This document shows, one piece after another, positions 54,129 through 62,103 of a stretch of DNA of 64,000 nt; the first letter of the stretch is position 1, and each line of letters starts with the position of its first letter. Made by a program: the position numbers and the translations under genes. The notes beneath the pieces were generated by a model that did no database searches, was not told where the DNA came from, and was given only the letters and a program-made list of their open reading frames with translations. The stretch comes from an uncultured Bacteroidales bacterium (lineage in GTDB: Bacteria > Bacteroidota > Bacteroidia > Bacteroidales > F082): contig CAJOIH010000004.1 in the NCBI GenBank assembly GCA_905234455.1, positions 43,490-107,489 of the forward strand, read 5' to 3'.

Positions 54129-54557
54129 ATGAAAAGATTATTGTTATTGCTGTTCGTCGGCTTTTTGGCCCTCCCGGCCTTCTCCCAATCCGTCTCCGAT
54201 GCCACCATCCAAAAACGTGAAAACCGCCGTGGCATGGTGCTGAAGGAATGGAATACCGCCGTGGGCTCCAAGATCCCCTTCCTCGACCATGTGACCACCT
54301 ACGACGAACTGGGACGAAAGATCGAGGAAATCGAATACGCCAGCTATGGCCAGAAGTCGCGCGTGGTGAGCGAATACCCACCCGATAGCGACATTACCGC
54401 CAAAGTGGTCCGCGAAATCGAATACAACGACCGCGACAAAGTGGTCCGCATCCGCAAGTTCGAATACAATGAAGACGGCTCCAAGAGCCGCCAACTCAAC
54501 TATTACCCCAACGGCAAGCTAGAGTCAGTCAAAGTATACGAATACGTGGCCAAGTGA
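54129..54557 (+). CDS. Small secreted protein with YD/MORN-like repeats
   Basis: 142 residues with a signal peptide (about 1-20, ending PAFSQS). The mature part has short repeated strands of the type TTYDELGRKIEEIEY, IEYNDRDKVVRIRKFEY, EDGSKSRQLNYYPNGKLESVKVYEY, resembling toxin_YD/MORN repeat peptides. No catalytic residues are evident. The stop overlaps a GTG that may start the polymerase gene, so it belongs to the polyphosphate polymerase operon. Confidence 0.7.
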   Translation: MKRLLLLLFVGFLALPAFSQSVSDATIQKRENRRGMVLKEWNTAVGSKIPFLDHVTTYDELGRKIEEIEYASYGQKSRVVSEYPPDSDITAKVVREIEYNDRDKVVRIRKFEYNEDGSKSRQLNYYPNGKLESVKVYEYVAK

Positions 54558-55321
54558 ACCCCGAGATCCTCCATATCGTCAACGCCATGAATCCCATCAC
54601 CCTTGCCGAGATGAAGGAGGTGAAGCTCATGAACCGGGTCGATACCAAATACCTGGTGACTTCCAATGAGCTTCTATCCATCCTCCAAGGGGTACGTGAA
54701 CACTATTTCGCCCAGGAAGTGGAAGGCAACCGGCTGTCGCCCTACAACACCGTGTATTACGACACCCCCGACCTGAAGATGTACACTATCCATCACGACC
54801 GCCATCTGGTCCGTGACAAAGTGAGGGTGCGTACCTATGTCGACTCGCACCTGACCTTCTGCGAGGTGAAACACAAGACCAACAAAGGCCGTACCAAGAA
54901 AAAACGCATCCAGGTGCAACCCGATACCGACATCATCCACCATCCCGAAACCGTCGCTTTCCTTGCTGAAAAACAACCCTATCCCGTGGAGAGCCTCAGC
55001 CCCAACTTGGAGACGGCTTTCGACCGTATCACCCTCGTCAACTACGAGAAGACCGAACGCCTTACCATCGACTGCAACTTGAAATTCTATAATTTCATCG
55101 CTGGCTCCACGGCCTCGATGGACCCACTCGTGATCATGGAACTGAAACAGGACGGACGCGCCCGTTCCCTGCTGAAAGAAGTGCTCTTTGACCTTCGCAT
55201 CAAACCCTACAAAATCAGCAAATACTGCATCGGCACCGCCATGACACGCCCCGAAGTCAAACAAAACCGCTTCAAGAAAAAACTCAGAAGAATTCAAAAA
55301 CTGAAAACTGCTAACTCCTAA
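54554..55321 (+). CDS. VTC-domain polyphosphate polymerase
   Basis: 255 residues with the VTC (CYTH-like tunnel) domain, the catalytic part of yeast Vtc4 that builds polyphosphate from ATP. Tunnel residues are all present: MNRVDTKYLV, YYDTPDLKMY, HLVRDKVRVRTY (Arg pair), FCEVKHKTNKGRTKKKR, LTIDCNLKFYN and DPLVIMELKQDGR (metal Glu). I use the GTG at 54554; an ATG at 54587 is the alternative. No SPX domain or membrane helix is present, so the following DUF4956 gene likely supplies the membrane part. The last codons run into a 7-base tandem repeat. Confidence 0.88.
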   Translation: MNPEILHIVNAMNPITLAEMKEVKLMNRVDTKYLVTSNELLSILQGVREHYFAQEVEGNRLSPYNTVYYDTPDLKMYTIHHDRHLVRDKVRVRTYVDSHLTFCEVKHKTNKGRTKKKRIQVQPDTDIIHHPETVAFLAEKQPYPVESLSPNLETAFDRITLVNYEKTERLTIDCNLKFYNFIAGSTASMDPLVIMELKQDGRARSLLKEVLFDLRIKPYKISKYCIGTAMTRPEVKQNRFKKKLRRIQKLKTANS

Positions 55322-55344
55322 CCCCTAACTCCTAACTCCTAACT
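55296..55344. repeat. Tandem CTAACTC repeats between the polymerase and DUF4956 genes
   Basis: Five units of CTAACTC (one variant CTAACCC, last unit cut) occupy 55311-55344 and end right at the DUF4956 ATG; AACTGAAAACTG precedes them. The polymerase stop codon lies inside the second unit. Confidence 0.9.
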
Positions 55345-56076
55345 ATGTTCCTCCTCCAAGCCCCTCCGACCTTTGACCCCGACATCGCCCGCGAATTTGG
55401 TAACGGCGGCGGTGCTGCCGACATCAACTTCCTCGGCGTCCCGCTGTACGACTCCATGAGCCTCTGGACCCTGCTGTTCCGCTTCCTGCTCAACTTCCTG
55501 GTATGTTGGATCATCATCCGCCTGTTCTATTACAAAAAGTCGCAACGCCGCGACTATTACTTCACCTTCATGATGTTCGCTGTGGTTATCTTCTTGATTA
55601 TCACGCTGATGGATAATATGAAGATGAACGTAGCCTACGCCCTCGGCCTCTTCGCCATCTTCGGCATGATACGCTATCGAACCGAGACGCTGCGCATCCG
55701 CGAGATGACTTACCTCTTCGTGGTCATGGGCATCTCCATCATCAACGGTCAAGCCCTTACCACCAGCCTCTTGGAACTCTTCATCACCAATGCCTTGGTG
55801 ATTGTCGCCATATGGCTCTTCGAAGGCAACAAGCACGCCAAGCAGATGTCGGAGAAGGTGATCCTCTATGACAAGATCGAGCTGGTGAAACATGGCAAGG
55901 AAGCTGAATTGATGGCCGACCTCGAGGAACGCACTGGGCTCAAGATCGAAAAGATGGAGATCGGCCATATCGACTACCTGCGCGATGCCGCCTATATCAA
56001 GATTTGGTACAAGCCGGTCCCCGGCGAGGCAAGCACCATAGGTACCTTCACCAAACTCAGGGACTTCAACGTCTAA
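55345..56076 (+). CDS. DUF4956 membrane protein
   Basis: 243 residues. Four to five membrane helices at about 35-57, 65-85, 90-108 and 128-158, followed by a cytoplasmic ferredoxin-like domain (KVILYDKIELVKHGKEAEL, TGLKIEKMEIGHIDYLRDAAYIKIWY; about 170-235). DUF4956 genes commonly sit next to VTC-domain polymerases in bacteria, so the pair likely forms a membrane-bound polymerase/translocase. Role inferred from this association. Stop overlaps the next start (TAATG). Confidence 0.85.
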   Translation: MFLLQAPPTFDPDIAREFGNGGGAADINFLGVPLYDSMSLWTLLFRFLLNFLVCWIIIRLFYYKKSQRRDYYFTFMMFAVVIFLIITLMDNMKMNVAYALGLFAIFGMIRYRTETLRIREMTYLFVVMGISIINGQALTTSLLELFITNALVIVAIWLFEGNKHAKQMSEKVILYDKIELVKHGKEAELMADLEERTGLKIEKMEIGHIDYLRDAAYIKIWYKPVPGEASTIGTFTKLRDFNV

Positions 56077-56765
56077 TGGCTTCCAAGACCCACATAGTAT
56101 TCCTTGCATTGCTTCTGGCATCGGCGCTTCCCACCTTCGGGCAGGGCGGGAGGAGCACCGGCTTCGGAGTTATCCTCGATGCCAAATACAAGTCGGGACT
56201 TGTGGGTCAACTTGACATCGAAGTGGAAGAAGAAATCCGGTTCGACCACAACTGCCTGCAACTTGACCGCTGGCTTAATGAAGTGACTCTTGAATACCCC
56301 TTCCTTCACAACAGGATGCACGTGGGCCTCACAGGTGGTGCCATCCGCCGATACAACGACAAGGGCTATTTCGAGAACCGTGCCCGAGTGGGCCTCGATG
56401 TGACTTACGCCGAGACCTATCACAGGTATAAGTTCACCTATCGGAGCCGACTGATGACCACTTTCAGGGATGAGCGCACCGGCGATTACCGCGTCAACCC
56501 CAAGATGTATTGGCGCAACAGGTTCCAGGTCGCCTATCAGCGACCCAATAGCCGCTACAAATATTCACTCTCTACCGAACTGCACTGGCTGCTCAACGAT
56601 CCCAAAGCCAGCGTCATCGACAATATCCGCACCGTGTTCACCGTTGATTATAGGCTCAGCCGTCGGCAGACCCTCAGCCTCTCGGCTCGAATGGACAACG
56701 ACATACAAGTCAAAGAGCCCGTGGACCGCTTCTATCTCGGACTAAGCTATCAATTTAAAAACTAA
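56076..56765 (+). CDS. DUF2490 outer-membrane protein
   Basis: 229 residues from the ATG at 56076, which overlaps the DUF4956 stop. Signal peptide about 1-21 (ALPTFGQG). The chain is a run of amphipathic beta strands with arginine/tyrosine-rich turns (YHRYKFTYRSRLMTTFRDE, WRNRFQVAYQRPN, YKYSLSTELHWLL) and ends YLGLSYQFKN, as in the DUF2490 family of small outer-membrane barrels. With the polymerase and DUF4956 it would place the system across both membranes. Function unknown. Confidence 0.78.
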   Translation: MASKTHIVFLALLLASALPTFGQGGRSTGFGVILDAKYKSGLVGQLDIEVEEEIRFDHNCLQLDRWLNEVTLEYPFLHNRMHVGLTGGAIRRYNDKGYFENRARVGLDVTYAETYHRYKFTYRSRLMTTFRDERTGDYRVNPKMYWRNRFQVAYQRPNSRYKYSLSTELHWLLNDPKASVIDNIRTVFTVDYRLSRRQTLSLSARMDNDIQVKEPVDRFYLGLSYQFKN

Positions 56766-56774
56766 TATACCATT

Positions 56775-58460
56775 ATGGAAACATTTAAAAAAGGGGATAA
56801 AATCGGAAAATACATCGTCAACGAATTCATCAAGAAGGGTGCTTCGGCCGAGTCATATACCGTGTATGGCGGCGACGACGTGCTCTATTTCATGAAGTTG
56901 TACGATATGTCCAGCCTGCCCAAGTCGCAGCTAATCGACGGGAAGGAAGTGCCAGAGATCGTGTTCTGCAAGGAACTCAATGAAGAGCCCAACGACAACA
57001 TCATCCATTATATCGATAACGGCGGTGTCCGCAAGGGCGAGAAGGAATTCCATTATCTAGTGGCGGAGTTCTACTATGGCCAGCTGCTTCATGAGTCGAT
57101 CGAAAAAGACGGGATGTTCGATGTGGACGACGCAGTGCAGATCACGCTTTGTGTGCTGAACGGCTTGCAATATATGCATTCCAAGGCCTTGTTGCACAAC
57201 GACATCCGTCCGTCGAACATCATGCTCAAAGAACTCGATGACGGCATGATGCTGCCCACCATCATCGACCTCGGACATGTGTCGTACATGGTGCTGGGCC
57301 GACCCAATTTCATGATGGGTGACCTGGCGCCGTTCTTCCGCGCTCCGGAGACCTATCGCGGCATCTTCACACCCAAGTCGGATGTGTTCTCGGTGGGTGC
57401 CTTGCTTTACTATCTCGTCTTCGGGAAAGCCCCTTGGGAAGTCGACCTCACGGAGTGCAACAACGACAAAAACCAAATCAAGGCGAAGGTGCGCGAGGCC
57501 CGTAAACAAGAGTTGGTGCTCGAAATGGAGACCGTGCATCTGCCCGACTTCCTCAAGGAGATCCTTAAGAAAGCCTTGTCGCTCCATGCCGTGTCGCGGT
57601 TTGCTTCGGCGTCAGAGTTCTTCAATGTGCTGCTCGACCGCCTGACTCCTGATGGAGATGTAGCCTCTGAATCGCAACTGGAAGATGAGATCAAGAAAGG
57701 CTCGGGCAACGGATTCGATATGGTGGCTGGTCGCGATGAGCTGAAGGAACAACTTCGCAAGGAAGTGATTTTCCCCTTGCAAAATCCCGAAAAAGCCAAG
57801 CTTTACCAACTGCCCCCCGTCAACGGCATCCTTCTCTATGGACCTCCTGGCTGCGGCAAGAGTCTCGTGGCCAAGAGCTTTGCCGAAGAACTGGGCTTCA
57901 ACTACACCGTCCTTACTGCCTCCGAGTTCGGCAATATCTACCAACCCGGTGTTTTCGACAATCTGCAACGGGTGTTCGACGCCGCCACCGTGAAAGCTCC
58001 TTTCGTAATCATCGTCGATGGATTGGAATACATGATGCCCAACCCAGGGGATGACAATATCACCAAGGAACGGGTGAATATGCTGGGCTTGATGGCCAGT
58101 TGTGCAGAGAAAGGCATATTGCTGGTGGCTACCTCAGACCAACCCGAACAAGTGGATCCTTTCCTGATGCGCCCCGGCTGCATCGACAGGGTGTTTTTCC
58201 TGCCGCAACCCGACTTCGAGGCCCGCAAGGAGATCTTCAAGAAACACCTCAGCAACCGTCCTTGTGAGGAGATCGATTACGATGAGCTGTCGAGGCTGTC
58301 GAACGACTTCGTGGCCGGCGACATCACCGAGGCCGTCAATGAGGCTGCGATGACCGCCGCTTACATGGATGTCCCCATCTCCCAGAAGATTTTGGTGGAT
58401 GTGCTGAAGTACAAGAACCCAACGTATTCCACCAAGACGAAAATCGGCTTTAACAAATGA
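56775..58460 (+). CDS. Ser/Thr protein kinase fused to an AAA+ ATPase domain
   Basis: 561 residues. Kinase domain about 8-290: ATP lysine in YFMKLYD, catalytic loop LLHNDIRPSNIML (Asp about 142, HND for HRD), metal Asp in IIDLGHVS (DLG for DFG, about 164), APE, and KSDVFSVGALLYYLVFG. The AAA+ domain (about 310-545) has Walker A GPPGCGKS (about 355), Walker B VIIVDGLE where the glutamate after Asp is Gly, sensor-1 ATSD, and RPGCIDR in which one of the two usual arginines is Cys. So the kinase looks active while ATP hydrolysis by the AAA+ part may be weak. No membrane helix. Stop overlaps the YbjN-like gene. Confidence 0.85.
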   Translation: METFKKGDKIGKYIVNEFIKKGASAESYTVYGGDDVLYFMKLYDMSSLPKSQLIDGKEVPEIVFCKELNEEPNDNIIHYIDNGGVRKGEKEFHYLVAEFYYGQLLHESIEKDGMFDVDDAVQITLCVLNGLQYMHSKALLHNDIRPSNIMLKELDDGMMLPTIIDLGHVSYMVLGRPNFMMGDLAPFFRAPETYRGIFTPKSDVFSVGALLYYLVFGKAPWEVDLTECNNDKNQIKAKVREARKQELVLEMETVHLPDFLKEILKKALSLHAVSRFASASEFFNVLLDRLTPDGDVASESQLEDEIKKGSGNGFDMVAGRDELKEQLRKEVIFPLQNPEKAKLYQLPPVNGILLYGPPGCGKSLVAKSFAEELGFNYTVLTASEFGNIYQPGVFDNLQRVFDAATVKAPFVIIVDGLEYMMPNPGDDNITKERVNMLGLMASCAEKGILLVATSDQPEQVDPFLMRPGCIDRVFFLPQPDFEARKEIFKKHLSNRPCEEIDYDELSRLSNDFVAGDITEAVNEAAMTAAYMDVPISQKILVDVLKYKNPTYSTKTKIGFNK

Positions 58461-58873
58461 GCGCTGCGAAACACATAGCAAAAAACCTCGTGGTGGCCTG
58501 GCTGAAACAGAACGAAGTGAAGGCCAGGAACTCCAAGGTGGGTGTCAATTTCATGTACGAAGGCTGGAATTTCCTGCTTTGGAACGATGCCGACGACCCC
58601 GCCTTCTTCAGACTGGCCCTGCCCGGCATCTTCGACGTCAGCGACGAGAACTACGCCGCGGCTCTGTTGGCATGCAACACGCTCAATTGGAACTATAAGG
58701 TGGTGAAGGCCTCACTTTACGAATTTGAGGAATCGGGCAAACGTCGCGCCTCAGTCTGGGTCTGCTTTGAGCAAACCCTTGATCCTTCGACGGCCAGCCC
58801 CGACCTTGTCCCCCGCGCTGTCACAGCCCTGATGGACGCCGCCGAACGTTTTCAAACCTTGATGGAGAGATGA
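58457..58873 (+). CDS. YbjN/CesT-like small protein paired with the kinase-AAA+ gene
   Basis: 138-residue alpha/beta protein. SKVGVNFMYEGWNFLLWND and FFRLALPGIFDVSDENYAAAL then ACNTLNWNYKVVKASLYEFEE fit the YbjN/type III chaperone-like fold (sheet of three strands, long helix, and the conserved NxxNxxxK-like region). It is translationally coupled to the kinase (ATGA overlap), which suggests a chaperone, adaptor or substrate for it. Family call is by fold pattern only. Confidence 0.6.
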   Translation: MSAAKHIAKNLVVAWLKQNEVKARNSKVGVNFMYEGWNFLLWNDADDPAFFRLALPGIFDVSDENYAAALLACNTLNWNYKVVKASLYEFEESGKRRASVWVCFEQTLDPSTASPDLVPRAVTALMDAAERFQTLMER

Positions 58874-58888
58874 TAAAATATTAGTATT

Positions 58889-60697
58889 ATGAAATTTTCT
58901 GTTACGATCGTTTTATTGTTGTCCTGCCTCGGCGCAATAGCCCAATATCAACCGGCAGGTGACAAAATCAAAACCCGCTGGGCTTCGGAGGTGAATCCCG
59001 ACAACCCGCTTCCCGAATACCCACGTCCCCTGATGACCCGCCAGAACTGGCAAAACCTCAACGGTTTGTGGAACTACGCCATCACCCCAAAAGATGGCAA
59101 GCAGCCTTCCAATTACGAAGGCCAGATCCTTGTGCCTTTCTGCGTCGAGTCGTCCCTTTCGGGGGTGCAGAAGACCGTTGGTGCCGACAAAGCCCTGTGG
59201 TACCAGCGTGAGTTCAGCCTGCCTAAGGGCTGGAAGGGCCAAAGGGTGCTACTGCATTTCGGCGCTGTCGACTGGATGGCCGACGTCTGGGTCAATGGCA
59301 TCAAAGTGGGAAGCCATACCGGAGGCTATACCCCCTTCTCGTTCGACATCACCCAGACCCTGAACGGCAAGGACAACACCCTGGTGGTCCGGGTTTGGGA
59401 CCCCACCGACGACTCCTACATCCCGCACGGCAAGCAGGTGAACAAGCCTAGGGGTATTTTCTACACTGCCGTTACCGGCATCTGGCAGACTGTATGGCTT
59501 GAGCCCGTCCCGGAGCGTTACATTGCCTCGGTGAAGACCACCCCCGACCTCGAAAGAGGCACGGTGACGGTGGTTCCGGACTTCATGGGCGCTGATGCCG
59601 ATGTGCTCTATCAGGTGGAAGTCTCCTATGAAGGCCGGACGGTCGCCTCGGGCAAAGCCCTCGGCGGCCAGCCCGTGGAGGTGAACATGCCGGAAGGCTT
59701 CCTCACCTGGACCCCTGACCATCCGTATCTCTACGACATGAAGGTGACCGTGCTGAGCAACGGCAAGAAAGTCGACGAGGTGGACAGCTACTTCGCCATG
59801 CGCAGCTTCGGCACCAAGAGGGATGAAAGCGGCATGGTGCGCCTTACCCTCAACGGCAAACCGATATTCCACTTCGGTCCACTCGACCAAGGCTGGTGGC
59901 CCGATGGGCTTTACACCGCACCTACTGACGAGGCGCTGGCCTATGACGTGGAGAAGACCAAGGAGTTGGGCTTCAACATGATTCGCAAACATGTGAAGGT
60001 GGAGCCCGCCCGTTGGTACTATCATTGCGACCGCCTCGGCATGATCGTTTGGCAGGACATGCCCAGCGGCGGTAGGGGACCGGGATGGCAGACCGACAAA
60101 TATTTCGACGGTCCTGAGAGCCAGCGCTCCAAGGAGTCGGAGGAGTGTTACAAGAAAGAGTGGAAAGAGATCATTGAAAGCCTTATTTCACAGCCGTGTA
60201 TCGGGGTGTGGGTGCCCTTCAACGAGTCATGGGGCCAGTTCAAGACTCCTGAGATCGTGGAGATGACCAAGACCCTCGATCCCACCCGTCTGGTGAACCC
60301 TGCCTCGGGCGGCAACTTCTACCCCTGTGGCGACATCCTGGACCTGCATCACTATCCCGAACCCAAGATGGTGCTCTACGATCCCACCCGTGCTACGGTG
60401 CTCGGCGAATATGGCGGTATCGGCCGTAAGGTCGAAGGCCATACCTGGGTGAAGGACCAGGGCTGGGGTTATGTGGAATTCGAAAGTGAGTCCCAAGTAA
60501 CGGATACCTACGTGGAATACGCCGAGCAGCTTTATAAGATGGCCTTCCAAGGCTTCTCGGCGGCGGTTTACACTCAGACCACCGACTGTGAGACCGAGCT
60601 GAATGGCCTGATGACCTACGACCGTGCGGTGATCAAGTTAAACCCCGAACGGCTGCTACTCATCAACAGGAAAATCAGCCACGCCTTCGCAGAGTAA
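58889..60697 (+). CDS. Secreted glycoside hydrolase family 2 enzyme
   Basis: 602 residues, signal peptide about 1-18 (ending AIAQ). GH2 sugar-binding domain (LNGLWNYAITPKD, VPFCVESSLSGV, LHFGAVDWMADVWVNGIKVG, about 50-135), immunoglobulin-like domain, then the TIM barrel with acid/base Glu in WVPFNESWGQ (about 446) and nucleophile in VLGEYGGIG (about 506). The NESWGQF and GGRGPGWQ blocks are typical of a Bacteroidota GH2 group annotated beta-galactosidase or beta-glucuronidase-like; specificity is not clear. Starts 15 bases after the YbjN-like gene and is ended by a strong terminator. Confidence 0.88.
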   Translation: MKFSVTIVLLLSCLGAIAQYQPAGDKIKTRWASEVNPDNPLPEYPRPLMTRQNWQNLNGLWNYAITPKDGKQPSNYEGQILVPFCVESSLSGVQKTVGADKALWYQREFSLPKGWKGQRVLLHFGAVDWMADVWVNGIKVGSHTGGYTPFSFDITQTLNGKDNTLVVRVWDPTDDSYIPHGKQVNKPRGIFYTAVTGIWQTVWLEPVPERYIASVKTTPDLERGTVTVVPDFMGADADVLYQVEVSYEGRTVASGKALGGQPVEVNMPEGFLTWTPDHPYLYDMKVTVLSNGKKVDEVDSYFAMRSFGTKRDESGMVRLTLNGKPIFHFGPLDQGWWPDGLYTAPTDEALAYDVEKTKELGFNMIRKHVKVEPARWYYHCDRLGMIVWQDMPSGGRGPGWQTDKYFDGPESQRSKESEECYKKEWKEIIESLISQPCIGVWVPFNESWGQFKTPEIVEMTKTLDPTRLVNPASGGNFYPCGDILDLHHYPEPKMVLYDPTRATVLGEYGGIGRKVEGHTWVKDQGWGYVEFESESQVTDTYVEYAEQLYKMAFQGFSAAVYTQTTDCETELNGLMTYDRAVIKLNPERLLLINRKISHAFAE

Positions 60698-60703
60698 GGA
60701 AAT

Positions 60704-60734
60704 AAAAAAAGCCCCGATCGCTCGGGGCTTTTTT
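60704..60734. terminator. Bidirectional intrinsic terminator
   Basis: GCCCCGA (60711-60717) pairs with TCGGGGC (60722-60728), loop TCGC, flanked by A7 and T6. It ends the GH2 unit and can also serve the convergent lipoprotein gene. Confidence 0.9.
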
Positions 60735-60753
60735 ATTTTGCGGTCGATTAAGA

Positions 60754-61545
60754 TTATTTGTATTGACCGTTGATGGTGATGTCGGTGCCTTTGAAGCTGC
60801 TGACAATACCTTCGGTGATGTGAATCAGGTAGTTGATGCCTTCATAGCTGGTGCCGATCACAAAGTCATAATCGTGATGGGTGGTGTAAGCGGACACTTT
60901 GTTGAATTTAAGAATGGGAAGTTGTTCGCTGAACAGGTTGGCCAGTTCAAGTTCGGTAGTGGTGGTCTCCCAAACGCTGGGATCGAATTCGTACAGAACA
61001 GCGCCTTCCAGGGGTTCAATAACGGCGTAGACGTCGTCTTTCAGGTTCTTGTCCCATTTCAGGCCGAACACATCGAGGCCGGTACCATCTTGGCCGCCGT
61101 GTCTGTTCCAGCTGAAATCGAAAGCTTCAAGAGTGTCTTCCTTGTTGACGTCAATCTTGATGGAAGCTGATTTGGTGTTGCCAGCGGCATCGGTCACAGT
61201 GGCGACGATTTCGGCTGAGCCGATGATCTCTCTCTCGTCATTGTTGGGATAGAAGGCGATTTCGTCTCTGTAAACGAATTCCTTGCCGGAGATCACGCTG
61301 TCGCAGTAAGTAGTGCCATTGATGGAAATGACAAACTTGGCCAGGTCTTTCTGGGTCTCGGCATTGGAAGCGGCGCGGAAGCCAAACAGGTAAGGCGTCT
61401 CAGCTTCAATGACTTGACCGTCGTAGAGATAACCTTCTTCATTGATGACGGCGATTGAAGGTTCCGGATTCTCGACTTTGGGGTCGCAGCTTGCAAAGAA
61501 AGCAACGCTGACGAGGCACACGAGTGCCAAAGCTAATTTCTTCAT
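60754..61545 (-). CDS. Lipoprotein of unknown function with Ig-like region
   Basis: 263 residues, lipobox FFASC (cysteine at about 20). The body has a bacterial Ig-like stretch with ATVTDAAGNTKSASIKIDV (about 113-131), the usual end of such folds, and a second beta-rich half (about 140-263; GTGLDVFGLKWDKNLKD). No catalytic signature. Codon use is more even (less C-ending) than in the neighbours. Stands alone between two terminators with its own promoter. Confidence 0.75.
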   Translation of the reverse strand: MKKLALALVCLVSVAFFASCDPKVENPEPSIAVINEEGYLYDGQVIEAETPYLFGFRAASNAETQKDLAKFVISINGTTYCDSVISGKEFVYRDEIAFYPNNDEREIIGSAEIVATVTDAAGNTKSASIKIDVNKEDTLEAFDFSWNRHGGQDGTGLDVFGLKWDKNLKDDVYAVIEPLEGAVLYEFDPSVWETTTTELELANLFSEQLPILKFNKVSAYTTHHDYDFVIGTSYEGINYLIHITEGIVSSFKGTDITINGQYK

Positions 61546-61611
61546 TTTTGAAAATTTTTAGTGAATGATGAATTTGATGCTTCTAGTTTCAATAGTTTTA
61601 AAAAGACGGGG

Positions 61612-61619
61612 CAAATATA
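61612..61619 (-). promoter_or_regulatory. -7 promoter element of the lipoprotein gene
   Basis: Minus-strand TATATTTG, perfect consensus, about 66 bases upstream of the ATG at 61543-61545. Confidence 0.65.
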
Positions 61620-61661
61620 TCAAATAATTTGCCAAAGATGCCAATCGGGTCGAAAAAAATT

Positions 61662-61692
61662 AAAAAAAGCCTGCTTTTGACAGGCTTTTTTT
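61662..61692. terminator. Intrinsic terminator of the ferredoxin gene
   Basis: A7-GCCTG (61662-61673) pairs with CAGGC-T7 (61681-61692), loop CTTTTGA. On the minus strand it follows the ferredoxin stop at 61711 by about 18 bases. Confidence 0.88.
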
Positions 61693-61710
61693 GCTTTGAG
61701 TTGCTTAATG

Positions 61711-61878
61711 TTAGTCCTCAACGATAGCATCGTTCGGGCAAGCACCAGCGCAAGTGCCGCAACCAACGCATGAATCAGCGTCGATGACGTAGATGTCGCC
61801 TTCAGAAATAGCGCCAACCGGGCATTCGTCGATGCAGGTGCCGCAAGCAATGCATTTGTCAGTGATTTTGTAAGCCAT
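61711..61878 (-). CDS. 2x[4Fe-4S] ferredoxin
   Basis: 55 residues from the ATG at 61876-61878 ([15 protein letters not shown]). Two clusters are set by [14 protein letters not shown] (about 9-22) and [15 protein letters not shown] (about 38-52), the classic clostridial-type pattern CxxCxxCxxxCP twice. It is an electron carrier and the likely partner of the 2-oxoacid:ferredoxin oxidoreductase encoded just upstream on the other strand. The longer open frame is ruled out because it would begin upstream of the promoter. Confidence 0.97.
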   Translation of the reverse strand: MAYKITDKCIACGTCIDECPVGAISEGDIYVIDADSCVGCGTCAGACPNDAIVED

Positions 61879-61922
61879 GATTTTTAATTTTAAATGGTTA
61901 GTTTCGTGTTCAAATGAGTTTG

Positions 61923-61930
61923 CAAATATA
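61923..61930 (-). promoter_or_regulatory. Promoter of the ferredoxin gene
   Basis: Minus-strand TATATTTG (61923-61930) with TTTG (61948-61951) 17 bases upstream; 44-base leader to the ATG. Confidence 0.7.
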
Positions 61931-62035
61931 CTGGTTTGTTCGTTATCCAAAAGACATTCCTGCAATTTAGAAATAGTCTAAAAAACAAGGTAAAAAGTTT
62001 TTCTTTTTATATTAGGTTATGCCGAATTAAAACCG

Positions 62036-62043
62036 TACCTTTG
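62036..62043 (+). promoter_or_regulatory. -7 promoter element of korAB
   Basis: TACCTTTG, perfect consensus, 60 bases before the ATG at 62104; the A-rich leader carries no clear Shine-Dalgarno. Confidence 0.7.
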
Positions 62044-62103
62044 CAGTCTCAAAAAAGATACCAGAAAAAATATTGAAAATACAAATTTTTAAATCCATTA
62101 GTT

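Noticed and set aside
61879..61965. N-terminal extension of the ferredoxin
   Set aside because: Would start upstream of the promoter; clostridial-type ferredoxins are about 55 residues.
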